A stretch of 64,000 nt of DNA from Aspidapion aeneum (Eukaryota > Arthropoda > Insecta > Coleoptera > Brentidae), in contig OY755044.1 of assembly GCA_963576565.1 (NCBI GenBank), forward strand, positions 57,836,108-57,900,107. Reading direction: 5' to 3'. The notes under the pieces were generated by a model, which saw only the letters and a list, made by a program, of their open reading frames with translations, was not told the DNA's origin and did no database searches. Of this stretch, positions 22,061-34,105 are shown piece by piece. Positions within the stretch are counted from its first letter, which is position 1; each line of letters begins with the position of its first letter. The position numbers and the translations under genes are program-made.

Positions 22061-23000
22061 CAGGTGTCCCATAACTTAGGGGCCATAGTGCCAGGGGATA
22101 GAGGAGGTTATTTCCGAGAAAAAAGTTTATATAACATGGGGGTAAACACATCTGTTTTTAAGATATAGGCTTTTTTAAGTTGTACAAGTGGAGGGAAAAA
22201 GGGTTTTAAAAGCTAATTGTGATTCAAAAATTTAGTATTCTTTTTAATTAAACTACAAGTTGAGGAGATACAGGCTGTCAAAATAACCACCAAAAATGTA
22301 TAAAAAATAATAATTAAAAAAATAATAATTTTTGCTTACTTATTCTTTAAAAAAATATCAATAATATTTCATTGTTATGTCTCGCTGGAGACTATAAAAA
22401 AAACATTGAGTTTAATATGACATTTATAAAAGTATATACAAAAAAAAATAGTTTTTTCCTAAAAAAAAATTGTGTGTGTTTAAGACCACACGGCAGAAGT
22501 GTAAACTTCAACAAGGCTAAATTAATAATACTGGCCTTCATCTGCATCATTATATCGCTCGCTGAATGCACGGATCACCCAACAAATCTCACAGTTAGTC
22601 GACTCGAGCCGGCTTCACCCGAATGAGCGTTACATAGCGGAGCCTGACGGCTCAGTTTAATTCACTACCCACAAAAACTGCTAAACGCGCCTAAAGAGGT
22701 TTACACACAGACTTCAAAATTTTGAAGTCTGTGGGTTTACACTTAAAAAATGAACCGATTAATTTTTTTCACAATAATTTTTATTTCAATTTATTGCTCT
22801 TGTTCTAGTACACGACTTTACCCATTTTCATTTTTCTACTGCGTTTTTTTAAAAAGTTATTATCAAAAAAGTTAAAAAAATTGACACTTTGATGCTCTGT
22901 ATCTCGACAAAGAGTTTTGACTCATGCATTATAGGAACGTTTTTATCAGACAAGACCTCTATCACCTGGTGGCCTATGGCCCCTAAGTTTTGGGACACCC
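22061..23000. mobile_element. MITE with CAGGTGTCCC ends (copy A)
   Basis: TA-flanked; left end CAGGTGTCCCATAACTTAGG, right end inverted with the same TGTCCC and ACTTAGGGGCCATAG. Contains the dispersed 22478-22735 repeat. Confidence 0.75.
22478..22735. repeat. Dispersed ~260-bp repeat (first of three)
   Basis: Shares GACCACACGGCAGAAGTGTA, the TTCATCTGCATCAT block, CGAATGAGCGTTACATAGC and the GTTTACAC end with 29735-30000 and 62626-62918. GTGTAAAC and GTTTACAC mark its ends in inverted orientation. A perfect 24-bp palindrome centred on CAAAATTTTG follows at about 22705-22728. Confidence 0.7.
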
Positions 23001-23070
23001 TATATAAACAAAAACCGAATATTATTTTTTCAAGGCTTTGGAGATTGTATTAGTTTTTACGACACCAGTA

Positions 23071-23258
23071 GGTACAAAACAGCGCTGTGCAAAATGGCGC
23101 GGAACATAATAGGGGCGACAAAATAGCACTGCGACGAAATAGCACTGCGACAAACAGCGCTACGATAAAAAGCAAGGGAAATTGCTCACAGATAAATAAA
23201 CAAACTTAAAAAAGCGCTACTTTGATGCCGCTATTTTGTTCCGCGCTGTTTTGTACCG
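23071..23258. repeat. AAAATAGCGC-type repeat MITE (copy A)
   Basis: Ends GGTACAAAACAGCGC and its inverse; interior is a run of AAAATAGCACTGCGAC-like units. Same design as the element at 19740 but different unit and end. Confidence 0.7.
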
Positions 23259-24484
23259 GTGCCTATATTTTACCAAGTTTCAATAGCACCAAAGTTTAAA
23301 AAACAGGCAGGCTTACGTTATGACACCCGCACGAAAGGCCAAGAAAACGAAATCGAACCGTTAACTATTATGAGGCTAAATTTGTTCGCGAAGTTTTCAT
23401 AATTATCATATCGGACAAGTCTGTTTGTTCGCAGGTGTCTAGGTCTCAAATTAGTGAACCGATTTAAATGCGACTTTCTTTATTGAAATCTGGATTTATT
23501 GTTGACTAGATGTAATAGAAGTTGTTGAGAACTATTTTTGTATTTAATAATTAAATGGCTCATGTTTTTAATTTTCTTAATATTGTTTATTGTTATGAAG
23601 CATATTTTACACTAACAATTCCTAAAATAAGTAAATACTAAAAAATGGAATTATCTCCAAACTTAGTGTGCATAGACACTTCGTTTCTCAGGTGGCTGCT
23701 AACTTACCTCAAGTGTTAAAAAAGTTTTCAGTAAGGATTTTTTTTTACGGCATCTGCTGGTTTCTCTGAAAACATACAACTAAAACCTGTAAATTATTAA
23801 CAATTATGCAGGATATATAGGTTTCTTTTCTTATGTAGTTATTTTAATGACTTCTAATTCGAAATGATTGGGTTTTTTAAGGATATGGTTAATTACTTCA
23901 GGTTATGTCAGGTCAAGCCTGACACCTAATTTGAAAATTATCTTGCTTTATTCATATACTCACAAAACCCCGTAACAAAAGAAAACTAAATATTGCATAA
24001 TTTGTATCGATAATTGTCAGAAACATTATTCTGTTTTAATATTTTATACCGCACGATAAAAAAAATTGTCTTAGATCAAAGCAAATTGCTTTGAAGTAAA
24101 ATAATTTGTGCTTTCCTATTCACCAAGAGAATATTTTCTTGATATAGCACAAAAAATGTCTTGCCTCTTATTTTAATGTGAAACAGAATTTTTTTTTTTA
24201 TAAATTAGAACTGAATGAAGACAATTTGCTTTGTTACTAAATGGAATATACTGAAACAAAACAATTAAAAAGAAAAATAAAGTCTCATTTTAAGATTAAA
24301 CATTGCGTTGAACTAAAAAGAAATATTTTAATTCAAAACAAATTGTTTTACGGTAAAACAATTTATTCAAGAAAAGAACGTGTTTTCATAACAGACAAAA
24401 ATTTTTACCGTGGGCGTTTTCATTATTAGACAAGGCAAAAATTTAGGATGTCCAACTAATTGTACCTCTTTACCATATTTTGTA

Positions 24485-25500
24485 CACATATATAGTACCA
24501 TTCCACGGTTCCAAGAACCTATACTTCGTCAAGTTTTTTGTTTACTTGTCTGAGGCGCAGAGGCGATCTACTGAGATACGAGATTCCTACAAACTTGTCT
24601 CTTATTTATTATATTTTTTCACAAACGAGATCACCCTGTATATCTACCTATATTTTTTAAAAGCTGTTAAAATGTCTAATTAAATGATGTAATAGAATTT
24701 TTTTGAAATTAAGTATTTAGATTTTCCAAAAAATTTGCGATTTAAAAAAAAATATTTTTTTTGTTTTTAATCCTCAAAAGCAGAAAATATAAAACAAATA
24801 ATACGGTTTACCACAGAAAGTTTTTGAAATCTGTTAACTACTAAAAAATAATTTAAAAAAAGTCAAACTTGCTACTATACAGGGGAAACACGATAAGGTT
24901 TTATGCTGACAAAAACAAGCAAAATCGCATTTTTTTAAAGATATTTTATTGATTCGGATTAATCGAATTTTCTTTAAAATATTTTTAATTATTCACCAGT
25001 TTGCAGCAGAATTTTGGTGCTTTCGCAAAAAAAATTCTAGATACAAGGACATAAGCCACACAAATAATCAGAAATATTAAAAATGCCGATTTGGTGTCAA
25101 TTTTGTCCGTTCTTGCCATTTCTACTGGGGATTTTATCTGGTAAATTTTTTTTCGTTTCTTATATATTTCTAAACAAAAAAGTGTCACATTTGTCTATCT
25201 GCGCGATGGTGATCTATATCCAATTATTTATTCTAGCAAGCCATGTTTTTTTTTAGTATTTCTATAAATTTTTTATACTTTACAATTATCAACAGAAATA
25301 TTATGGTTGACGAGCAAACCTGATATTTTTCTTTAATTTAAAAAAAAATTTAACAGCTTTTAAAAAAATTTAGGCAGTATATACAGGGTGGTCGCGTTTG
25401 TGAAGAAATATAATAAATGTCAGTAAATCGCCTCTACGCCACAGACCAGTTAACAAAAAATAAAGTAAGTTCTTGGAACCGTGGAAGGTACTGTATATGT
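24485..25500. mobile_element. Fold-back element, ~170-bp arms (copy A)
   Basis: Left arm contains CCACGGTTCCAAGAAC, GCAGAGGCGAT and CACAAACGAGATCACCCTG; the same order returns inverted at 25350-25500. The centre is AT-rich and non-coding. Short ORFs across the arms are mirror images of each other. Confidence 0.75.
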
Positions 25501-25748
25501 ATTGGTTGATATAGAGAAAACCCAAACGAACTCGTTCTTTTGCTTGTAGATATTAGCATGGTATAAACGGCCTGCAAACGATATTCGCTCCATTGCATTA
25601 AAGACCAGCGGTACAATAATTGGAAAATTTAATGCGTCCCTAAAACAAAATTATTTTTTAAATAAAGCTAGAAAGCAGTGCAAAGAAGTAACCACACGTC
25701 AATTTCCCTCATAATATTAACATAAATAAGTACTGCTTATTAGAGAAC

Positions 25749-25904
25749 GTCCTTAAATTACGTAACGCAAATATTCAGGATTTTTGACCCCCCCTCCCCC
25801 CCTCCCCCCCTCGTCCGCATTTTCAAGAAAAAACACATGAAAAAAACATTGAGTGTAACGCAAGGCCAAACCCCCCCCCCTTGAGCGTTATGTAATTTAA
25901 GGAC
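25749..25904. repeat. MITE with GTCCTTAAATTACGTAACGC ends and poly-C core (copy A)
   Basis: Inverted ends of 20 bases bracket two C-rich blocks, CCCCCCCTCC-type and a poly-C run near 25871-25880. Confidence 0.75.
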
Positions 25905-25943
25905 AGGCCCTTAATTGTTATAATAGTTTACAATATACTTTAC

Positions 25944-26108
25944 CTATCATTATTGATAGTCTCCTTTTTACGTGAATATTAGTGTTCATATGTAAATGTG
26001 GATCGGTAAAGAATAATTTTGATATTAAATCTCAAAAAGAAATGGATCGACTAAACTTCCCTCCTAGCTAAGTGGCTACTGTAGAAGTCAATAGAGCTGC
26101 TTTAAGTT
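25944..26108 (-). pseudogene. Decayed paralogue of the 27451-27605 exon
   Basis: Aligned with the intact-looking exon 1.5 kb away it keeps the order CTTCTACAGTAG, TTAGCTAGGA, TTATTCTTTAC and the donor-like ATAGGTAAAGTAT, but carries in-frame stops and small insertions, and its acceptor AG is lost. A duplicated exon unit within the 7-kb element. Confidence 0.5.
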
Positions 26109-26129
26109 TTTAAATTAATATGTTTCAAA

Positions 26130-26397
26130 CAGTGGCGGATCCAGGGGGGCGGATCCAGGGGCGCCCCCCGAGATTTTTTTGAATATACAAAAAATTTGTA
26201 AAAAGTAATGTTTTTGCTAATAAAAATTCAAAATTTTTGCCTGCGGCGCATGAAAGTGTCTATTGTTATTATCATCGAAATTACAACCACTGACTAATTC
26301 AATAAAATGCTGCTTAAAAAAATATATACTGTTTTTTACCAACAGAGAATGTCACCTAAAGTGACACCCCCGAGAAGCACCTCTGGATCCGCCCTTG
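26130..26397. mobile_element. hAT-like MITE, CAGTGGCGGATCC ends (copy A)
   Basis: CAGTGGCGGATCCAGGGG at the left; CTCTGGATCCGCCCTTG at the right. Flanks GTTTCAAA and GATTCAAA differ at one of eight bases, a plausible old 8-bp TSD. A GGCGGATCCAGGGG unit is doubled here but single in copy B. Confidence 0.8.
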
Positions 26398-26648
26398 GAT
26401 TCAAACATCTTAGGAAATAAAGCTTGTTATATTTTATTTAAAATATATTTTAATAAACCTTAAAATACTAAATAAATTTTCTAGCTACTTTTTACTTTAT
26501 TGAATATATTCAAATAAACAAATAGACTCTCAGGCAGATATACGATAAAATATCCCTAATTTAGGTCAAAATATTTGAAAAGAATTTTTTGACGTTATTT
26601 GTACTTAAAAAAATAAGAAAAACAATAAAAAATTATTAAATTACTCAC

Positions 26649-26729
26649 CCTGTCTCCGTGTTGGCTTTCGCAACTTCTGCTTCTCTTCCTTGGTCCGCAA
26701 ACTCCTCATCATGAGTCACCAAGGTATCA
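26649..26729 (-). CDS. Candidate exon inside 7-kb element (copy A)
   Basis: 81 bases between TTTTAG and a perfect donor GG|GTGAGTAA on the minus strand. One frame (phase 2 in) reads DTLVTHDEEFADQGREAEV; another begins at ATGATG and reads a basic MMRSLRTKEEKQKLRKPT. The alternatives cannot be settled from sequence. It is preserved in copy B (33893-33973) with one substitution. No family recognised. Confidence 0.4.
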
Positions 26730-26862
26730 CTAAAATTTTAGCATGCAATTTTTATGATATATCATACGTGTAATGGTCATCTAGTTCAGTTTCGAGAAAA
26801 ACCAAATAGTAGGATAACATTTATGTGTAAATATTTAAATATTGATTTTTGCATTGTTTATA

Positions 26863-27405
26863 CAGGGTGTCCCATAACTTAGGAGCCATAGGCCAACAGG
26901 TGATAGAGGAGGTCATGTCTGATAAAAAGTTTCCGCATGGGTTCATCAAAGTTGGAGATTTTTTAAACTTTTTTGATAATAACTTTTTAAAAACACCCAG
27001 TAAAAAATATGAAATTGGCTAAAGTCGTTTATTAGAACAAGAGCAATAAATTGAATTAAAAATAATTTTTGAAAAAATTAATCGGTCAATTTTTTTCAGA
27101 AAAAACAATTTTTTTGGTATAAATTTTTGTAAATGCCTTATTTTATTTTTTATAAATTTTTGGAGGTTATTTTGACAGCCTGTATCTTCTCAACTTGTAC
27201 TTTTATCAAAAAAAATAATACCACATTTTTGAATCACAATTACCTGAGTATTCAGTTGGCTGTGACAGATTTAATTTTTTTTTAAACCCTTTTTCTCCCC
27301 ACTCGTCTAACTTTAAAAATCCTATATCTTAAAAACAGATGTACGTTGACCCCCATCTTATATAAACTTTTTTCTCGGAAATAACCTTCTCTCACGTCCC
27401 TGAAA
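26863..27405. repeat. Second CAGGGTGTCCC-ended repeat (copy A)
   Basis: TA followed by CAGGGTGTCCCATAACTTAG at the left; the right part is the inverse of the inner arm of the 22061 element (GTTATTTCCGAGAAAAAAGT) but lacks the terminal GGGACACCC. Confidence 0.65.
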
Positions 27406-27450
27406 ATATTAAGATAAATATTTGTTACAATATTTTTCGATATACTTTAC

Positions 27451-27605
27451 CTATCATATTTAATGATCCACTTATTCTGCTTTCTTTTGTATGAATAGGA
27501 ATGCTCATATGAAATTCTGTATCTGTAAAGAATAATTCAAAAGTAAATGGATCAACTACCTTCCTAGCTAATAACCTACTGTAGAAAGCATAGCTGCTGT
27601 AAGTT
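27451..27605 (-). CDS. Candidate exon, 51 codons, inside 7-kb element (copy A)
   Basis: Minus-strand acceptor TATTTTTTTAG, 155 bases, donor ATAG|GTAAAGT. One frame is open throughout and reads like protein rather than AT-noise (YSSYAFYSRLLARKVVDPF, then FTDTEFHMSIPIHTKE). It accepts a phase-2 upstream exon, which is what the 27794-27849 exon supplies. A stop-ridden paralogue lies at 25944-26108 and an intact copy at 34695-34849. Function unknown. Confidence 0.45.
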
Positions 27606-27793
27606 CTAAAAAAATATGTTCAAAATATCTTAGAAACTAAAGCATGCTAGAATATATTTAAAAAATAAAGGTATGAAAAAAAATTATTATTAAAAAAATT
27701 AGGCACTTGTTCGTGCGTTTTCTTATTTTTTTAAAATCACAGATGCAACTGATTATTATTATCTGCCTACTGTATTAAAAAATAACTACTTAC

Positions 27794-27849
27794 TTATTAT
27801 GATGATGTTGAAGAGGCCGGGCGAGCTTCTTCTGGCAAGAAAGCGGCAT
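27794..27849 (-). CDS. Candidate first coding exon inside 7-kb element (copy A)
   Basis: Starts at ATG (27847-27849 on plus) reading MPLSCQKKLARPLQHHHN and ends at donor AA|GTAAGTAG with two bases left over, which the next exon (27451-27605) completes in frame. GC-richer than its surroundings. Present unchanged at 35035-35090. It could be a captured host gene fragment or the element's own gene start. Confidence 0.4.
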
Positions 27850-28314
27850 TTCTTTTTGAACAAAAAATTTAAACCTTTACTTTGAAACGAACAAAATGCC
27901 AAAGTATTTGATTAGTGACTTTAGGTGACACTGTCATCCTAAAAATTCTAACAGGAGGCCTTACTGTACTTTAACCAAATTCGGAACACTCTGTCCTAAG
28001 TCGACATCACCTATTACTCTAAACAAAACCACCTACCGGGGGCAATGCTTTACTCAGTAGTGCCACCTTTTCACTGATATTTAACTATTTTGCATTGTTG
28101 CCTTTTACGTAAAAAATTGCCTAAATGGAATTTGTCCCCTTAAAAGTAAATATTTAGAGGTAGAAATATAGCTTCAAGAAAAAAAACGTATTCATTGTAT
28201 AAATTTTTGTTCTGTGGAAACTGATTGCTTTATAAACAAACAGTAAATAGGATTAATTTTTGGTAGGTTTTGTTTGTTTTTAATATAAAATTCATACTCT
28301 TTTTTTTGTTTCAG

Positions 28315-28403
28315 AGTTCCGCTTAAAGATGGAAACAAATCTGGCTTTGTTGGTTAAAAACATGCATCTTGCTGATTGGTCTTCCAAAAACTATCCTATT
28401 TAA
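28315..28403 (+). pseudogene. Left part of a host exon split by transposons
   Basis: A strong acceptor (TTTTTTTTGTTTCAG) precedes sequence open in one frame, FRLKMETNLALLVKNM and onward to NYPI, where copy B of the TTAA element interrupts it. After removing copy B and the adjoining LTR element the sequence would continue as AAAGGGCA and meet a donor GTAAGTATAG at 51048. The rejoined frame meets TAA at the TTAA site before the donor, so the exon may be a terminal, untranslated or already dead one. Its end is in phase with the exon at 51486-51587. Protein not recognised. Confidence 0.4.
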
Positions 28404-29326
28404 GGGGGCAAACGTCGCCTGAAAACTTACCATCTGACAACACTGATATCCCATTTTTTGGCCAAATCTTTTTTCTAATAGAACTAGAAAACGAGAAAGC
28501 GGCACACGTCGAAACTTTGAGGGGTGCATTTTTAAAGCATTTTTCGCAACTGTATCTTGGCAGTTTTTTGCTAATTTATCTTATTCAAAAGATAAAAAAA
28601 TATTTATGGCTAAATCCCAACAACACTTCAAAATAAAGTTTGGAAAATATATGATCTTGCGTCACCTTGTATAAACTACAGCGAACTGTAACAATAATTT
28701 CTCGTTTTTTCTATGTTTTAGGTAAATACAAACAAAAACAAAAAATCTAACAAGATACGTTTGACAATTTTGACAAAATCTTTTATATACACAAGATAAA
28801 TATATATTTTTTTATTTTCTAAGCGAGATCTATTAGGATTTTTAAAAGCGGAGTAAAGTCGATATCGGAGCAAAAAAGTATACTTCATAATGTTGCTACT
28901 AGGGGGCATCACTTATTCACCAGAATTAAAATCACGTGATTCTAATGAATGCAGAACACTAGGTAAATTCGGTAAAAAAAATTTCGGTGTAAGGTAATTA
29001 GCTGATCAAGGTCACATGACCCGTGTTTTAGTATTGGCTTAGAATATTGAACTAGTCATTTTGTAATAGTATTGGTAAGATTTGAATATTTCTTAGATAT
29101 AAAATTGAGATGTTGATCCAAAAATGGTATATTCTTTTATGAATCTGAACGATATATAATAATAATAATGATAATAAAGGTAATTCCCACATTGAATATA
29201 AACTCCCAGCTACTTGTTATATGGGACATATACTATTGTCGATTCAGTTTATTTTGCATCACCATTTAAAAAAGTTTGGTTTCTACTTCTTGGATATTCA
29301 TTGAGCAGCTGCAAGCTTACCATATA

Positions 29327-30269
29327 CAGGTGTCCCATAACTTAGGGGCCATAGTGCCAGGGGATAGAGGAGGTTATTTCCGAGAAAAAAGTTTATATAA
29401 CATGGGGGTAAACACATCTGTTTTTAAGATATAGGCTTTTTTAAGTTGTACAAGTGGAGAGAAAAAGGGTTTTAAAAGCTAATTGTGATTCAAAAATGTA
29501 GTATTCTTTTTAATTAAACTACAAGTTGAGGAGATACAGGCTGTCAAAATAACCACCAAAATGTATAAAAAATAATTATTAAAAAAATAATAATTTTTTC
29601 TTATTTATTCTTTAAAAAAATATCAATAATATTTCATTGTTATGTCTCGCTGGAGACTATAAAAAAAAACATTGAGTTTAATATGACATTTATAAAAGTA
29701 TATACAAAAAAAAATAGTTTTTTCCTAAAAAAAAAATTGTGTGTGTTTAAGACCACACGGCAGAAGTGTAAACTTGAACAAGGCTAAATTAATAATACTG
29801 GCCTTCATCTGCATCATTATATCGCTCGCTGAATGCACGGATCACCCAACAAATCTCACAGTTAGTCGACTCGAGCCGGCTTCACCCGAATGAGCGTTAC
29901 ATAGCCGAGCCTGACGGCTTAGTTTAATTCACTACCCACAAAAACTGCTAAACGAGCCTAAAGAGGTTTACACACAGACTTCAAAATTTTGAAGTCTGTG
30001 GGTTTACACTTAAAAAGTTAACCGATTAATTTTTTTCACAATAATTTTTATTTCAATTTATTGCTCTTGTTCTAGTACACGACTTTACCCATTTTCATTT
30101 TTCTACTGCGTTTTTTTTTTTAAAGTTATTATCAAAAAAGTTAAAAAAATTGACACTTTGATGCTCTGTATCTCGACAAAGAGTTTTGACTCATGCATTA
30201 TAGGAACGTTTTTATCAGACAAGACCTCTATCACCTGGCGGCCTATGGCCCCTAAGTTTTGGGACACCC
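29327..30269. mobile_element. MITE with CAGGTGTCCC ends (copy B)
   Basis: Counterpart of 22061-23000; ends and TA flank preserved. Confidence 0.75.
29735..30000. repeat. Dispersed ~260-bp repeat (second of three)
   Basis: Counterpart of 22478-22735 within copy B. Confidence 0.7.
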
Positions 30270-30342
30270 TATATAAACAAAAACCGAATATTATTATTTG
30301 TTCAAGGCTTTGGAAATTGTATTAGTTTTTAAGACACCAGTA

Positions 30343-30530
30343 GGTACAAAACAGCGCTGTGCAAAATGGCGCGGAACAAAATAGGGGCGACAAAATAGCA
30401 CTGCGACGAAATAGCACTGCGACAAACAGCGCTACGATAAAAAGTAAGGAAAAATTGCTCACAGATAAATAAACAAACTTAAAAAAGCGCTACTTTGATG
30501 CCGCTATTTTGTTCCGCGCTGTTTTGTACC
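30343..30530. repeat. AAAATAGCGC-type repeat MITE (copy B)
   Basis: Counterpart of 23071-23258. Confidence 0.7.
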
Positions 30531-31753
30531 GGTGCCTATATTTTACCAAGTTTCAATAGCACCAAAGTTTAAAAAACAGGCAGGCTTACGTTATGACACC
30601 CGCACGAAAGGCCAAGAAAACGAAATCGAACCGTTAACTATTATGAGGCTAAATTTGTTCGCGAAGTTTTCATAATTATCATATCGGACAAGTCCGTTTG
30701 TTCGCAGGTGTCTAGGTCTCAAATTAGTGAACCGATTTAAATGCGACTTTCTTTATTGAAATCTGGATTTATTGTTGACTAGATGTAACAGAAGTTGTTG
30801 AGAACTATTTTTGTATTTAATAATTAAATGGCTCATGTTTTTAATTTTCTTAATATTGTTTATTGTTATGAAGCATATTTTACACTAACAATTCCTAAAG
30901 TAAGTAAATACTAAAAAATGGAATTATCTCCAAACTTAGTGTGCATAGACACTTCGTTTCTCAGGTGGCTGCTAACTTACCTCAAGTGTTAAAAAAGTTT
31001 TCAGTAAGGATCGTTTTTTACGGCATCTGCTGGTTTCTCTGAAAACATACAACTAAAACCTGTAAATTATTAACAATTATGCAGGATATATAGGTTTCTT
31101 TTCTTATGTAGTTATTTTAATGACTTCTAATTCGAAATGATTGGGTTTTTTAAGGATATGGTTAATTACTTCAGGTTACGTCAGGTCAAGCCTGACACCT
31201 AATTTGAAAATTATCTTGCTTTATTCATATACTCACAACCCCGTAACAAAAGAAAACTAAATATTGCATAATTTGTATCGATAATTGTCAGAAACATTAT
31301 TCTGTTTTAATATTTTATACCGCACGATAAAAAAAATTGTCTTAGATCAAAGCAAATTGTTTGAAGTAAAATAATTTGTGTTTTCCTATTCACCAAGAGA
31401 ATATTTTCTTGAGATAGCACAAAAAATGTCTTGCCTCTTATTTTAATGTGAAACAGAATTTTTTTTTTATAAATTAGAACTGAATGAAGACAATTTGCTT
31501 TGTTACTAAATGGAATATACTGAAACAAAACAATTAAAGAAGAAAAATAAAGTCTCATTTTAAGATTAAACATTGCGTTGAACTAAAAAGAAATATTTTA
31601 ATTCAAAACAAATTGTTTTACGGTAAAACAATTTATTCAAGAAAAGAACGTGTTTTCATTCTAGACAAACATTTTTACCGTGGGCGTTTTCATTATTAGA
31701 CAAGGCAAAAATTTAGGATGTCCAACTAATTGTACCTCTTTACCATATTTTGT

Positions 31754-32767
31754 ACACATATATAGTACCATTCCACGGTTCCAAGAACCTATACTTCGTC
31801 AAGTTTTTTGTTTACTTGTCTGAGGCGCAGAGGCGATCTACTGAGATACGAGATTCCTACAAACTTGTCTCTTATTTATTATATTTTTTCACAAACGAGA
31901 TCTCCCTGTATATCTACCTATATTTTTTAAAAGCTGTTAAAATGTCTAATTAAATGATGTATTAGAATTTTTTTGGAATTAAGTATTTAGATTTTCCAAA
32001 AAATTTGCGATTTAAAAAAAATATTTTTTTGTTTTTATCCTCAAAAGCAGAAAATATAAAACAAATAATACGGTTTACCACAGAAAGTTTTTGAAATCTG
32101 TTAAATACTAAAAAATAATTTAAAAAAAGTCAAATTTGCTACTATACAGGGGAAACACGATAAGGTTTTATGCTGACAAAAACAAGCAAAATCGCATTTT
32201 TTTAAAGATATTTTATTGATTCGGATTAATCGAATTTTCTTTAAAATATTTTTAATTATTCGCCAGTTTGCAGCAGAATTTTGGTGCTTTCGCAAAAAAA
32301 ATTCTAGATACAAGGACATAAGCCACACAAATAATCAGAAAATTTAAAAATGCCGATTTGGTGTCAATTTTGTCCGTTCTTGCCATTTCTACTGAGGATT
32401 TTATCTGGTAAATTTTTTTTCGTTTCTTATATATTTCTAAACAAAAAAGTGTCACATTTGTCTATCTGCGCGATGGTGCTCTATATCCAATTATTTATTC
32501 TAGCAAGCCATGTTTTTTTTAGTATTTCTATAAATTTTTTATACTTTACAATTATCAACAGAAATATTATGGTTGACGAGCAAACCTGATATTTTTCTTT
32601 AATTAAAAAAAAAATTAAACAGCTTTTAAAAAAATTTAGGCAGTATATACAGGGTGGTCCCGTTTGTGAAGAAATATAATAAATGTCAGTAAATCGCCTC
32701 TACGCCACAGACCAGTTAACAAAAAATAAAGTAAGTTCTTGGAACCGTGGAAGGTACTGTATATGTA
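31754..32767. mobile_element. Fold-back element (copy B)
   Basis: Counterpart of 24485-25500, arms still paired. Confidence 0.75.
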
Positions 32768-33012
32768 TTGGTTGATATAGAGAAAACCCAAACGAACTCG
32801 TTCTTTTGCTTGTAGATATTAGCATGGTGTAAACGGCCTGCAAACGATATTCGCTCCATTGCATTAAAGACCAGCGGTACAATAATTAGAAAATTTAATG
32901 CGTCCCTAAAACAAAATTATTTTTTAAATAAAGCTAGAAAGCAGTGGAAAGAAGTAACCACGTCAATTTCCCTCATAATATTAACATAAATAAGTACTGC
33001 TTATTAGAGAAC

Positions 33013-33162
33013 GTCCTTAAATTACGTAACGCAAAAATTCAGGATTTTTGACCCCCCCTCCCCCCCTCGTACCGCATTTTCAAGAAAAAACACATGAAAA
33101 AAACCTTGAGTGTAACGCAAGGCCAAACCCCCCCCCCCTTGAGCGTTATGTAATTTAAGGAC
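33013..33162. repeat. Poly-C core MITE (copy B)
   Basis: Counterpart of 25749-25904 with a shorter C-rich block. Confidence 0.75.
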
Positions 33163-33387
33163 AGGCCCTTAATTATTATAATAGTTTACAATATACTTTA
33201 CCTATCATTATTGATGGTCTCCTTTTTACGTGAATATTAGTGTTCATATGTAATTGTGGATCTGTAAAGAATAATTTTGATATTAAATCTCAAAAAGAAA
33301 TGGATCGACTAAACTTCCCTCCTAGCTAAGTGGCTACTGTAGAAGTCAATAGAGCTGCTTTAAGTTTTTAAATTCATATGTTTCAAA

Positions 33388-33641
33388 CAGTGGCGGATCC
33401 AGGGGCGCCCCCCGAGAATTTTTTGAATATACAAAAAATTTGTAAAAAGTAATGTTTTTGCTAATAAAAATTCAAAATTTTTGCCTGCGGCGCATGAAAG
33501 TGTCTATTGTTATTATCATCGAAATTACAACCACTGACTAATTCAATAAAATGCTGCTTACAAAAATATATACTGTTTTTTACCAACAGAGAATGTCACC
33601 TAAAGTGGCACCCCCGAGAAGCACCTCTGGATCCGCCCTTG
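33388..33641. mobile_element. hAT-like MITE (copy B)
   Basis: Counterpart of 26130-26397, without the internal 14-base duplication. Confidence 0.8.
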
Positions 33642-33892
33642 GATTCAAATATCTTAGGAAATAAAGCTTGTTATATTTTATTTAAAATATATTTTAATAA
33701 ACCTTAAAATACTAAATAAATTTTCTAGCTACTTTTTACTTTATTGAATATATTCAAATAAACAAATAGACTCTCAGGCAGATATACGATAAAATATCCC
33801 TAATTTAGGTCAAAATTTTTGAAAAGAATTTTTTGACGTTATTTATACTTAAAAAAATAAGAAAAACAATAAACAATTATTAAATTACTCAC

Positions 33893-33973
33893 CCTGTCTC
33901 CGTGTTGGCTTTCGCAACTTTTGCTTCTCTTCCTTGGTCCGCAAACTCCTCATCATGAGTCACCAAGGTATCA
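33893..33973 (-). CDS. Candidate exon inside 7-kb element (copy B)
   Basis: Counterpart of 26649-26729; same splice sites and open frames, one substitution seen. Confidence 0.4.
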
Positions 33974-34105
33974 CTAAAATTTAACATGCAATTTTTATGA
34001 TATATCATACGTGTAATAGTCATCTAGTTCAGTTTCGAGAAAAACCAAATAGTAGGATAACATTTATGTGTAAATATTTAAATATTGATTTTTGCATTGT
34101 TTATA

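Larger units (their letters stand above)
21138..28139. mobile_element. 7-kb composite TTAA element, copy A
   Basis: TTAA precedes GGGGGCAAACG at 21134-21137 and follows GTCCCC at 28140-28143; the terminal inverted repeat is short (GGGGGCAAA against GGGGACAAA). Copy B at 28404-35381 is nearly identical throughout, yet sequences outside the TTAA sites differ, as expected for two insertions of one transposon. TTAA targets are used by piggyBac and Kolobok; no such transposase is visible. Inside are several older MITEs and three minus-strand candidate exons, listed separately. The rest is AT-rich and non-coding. Confidence 0.8.

Noticed and set aside
22372..22626. ORF with an apparent membrane segment
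   Set aside because: Lies over a dispersed repeat and A-runs; copy B has different run lengths that break it.
24480..25616. Paired ORFs on opposite strands (also 31750-32882)
   Set aside because: They are the two arms of a fold-back element read from either side.
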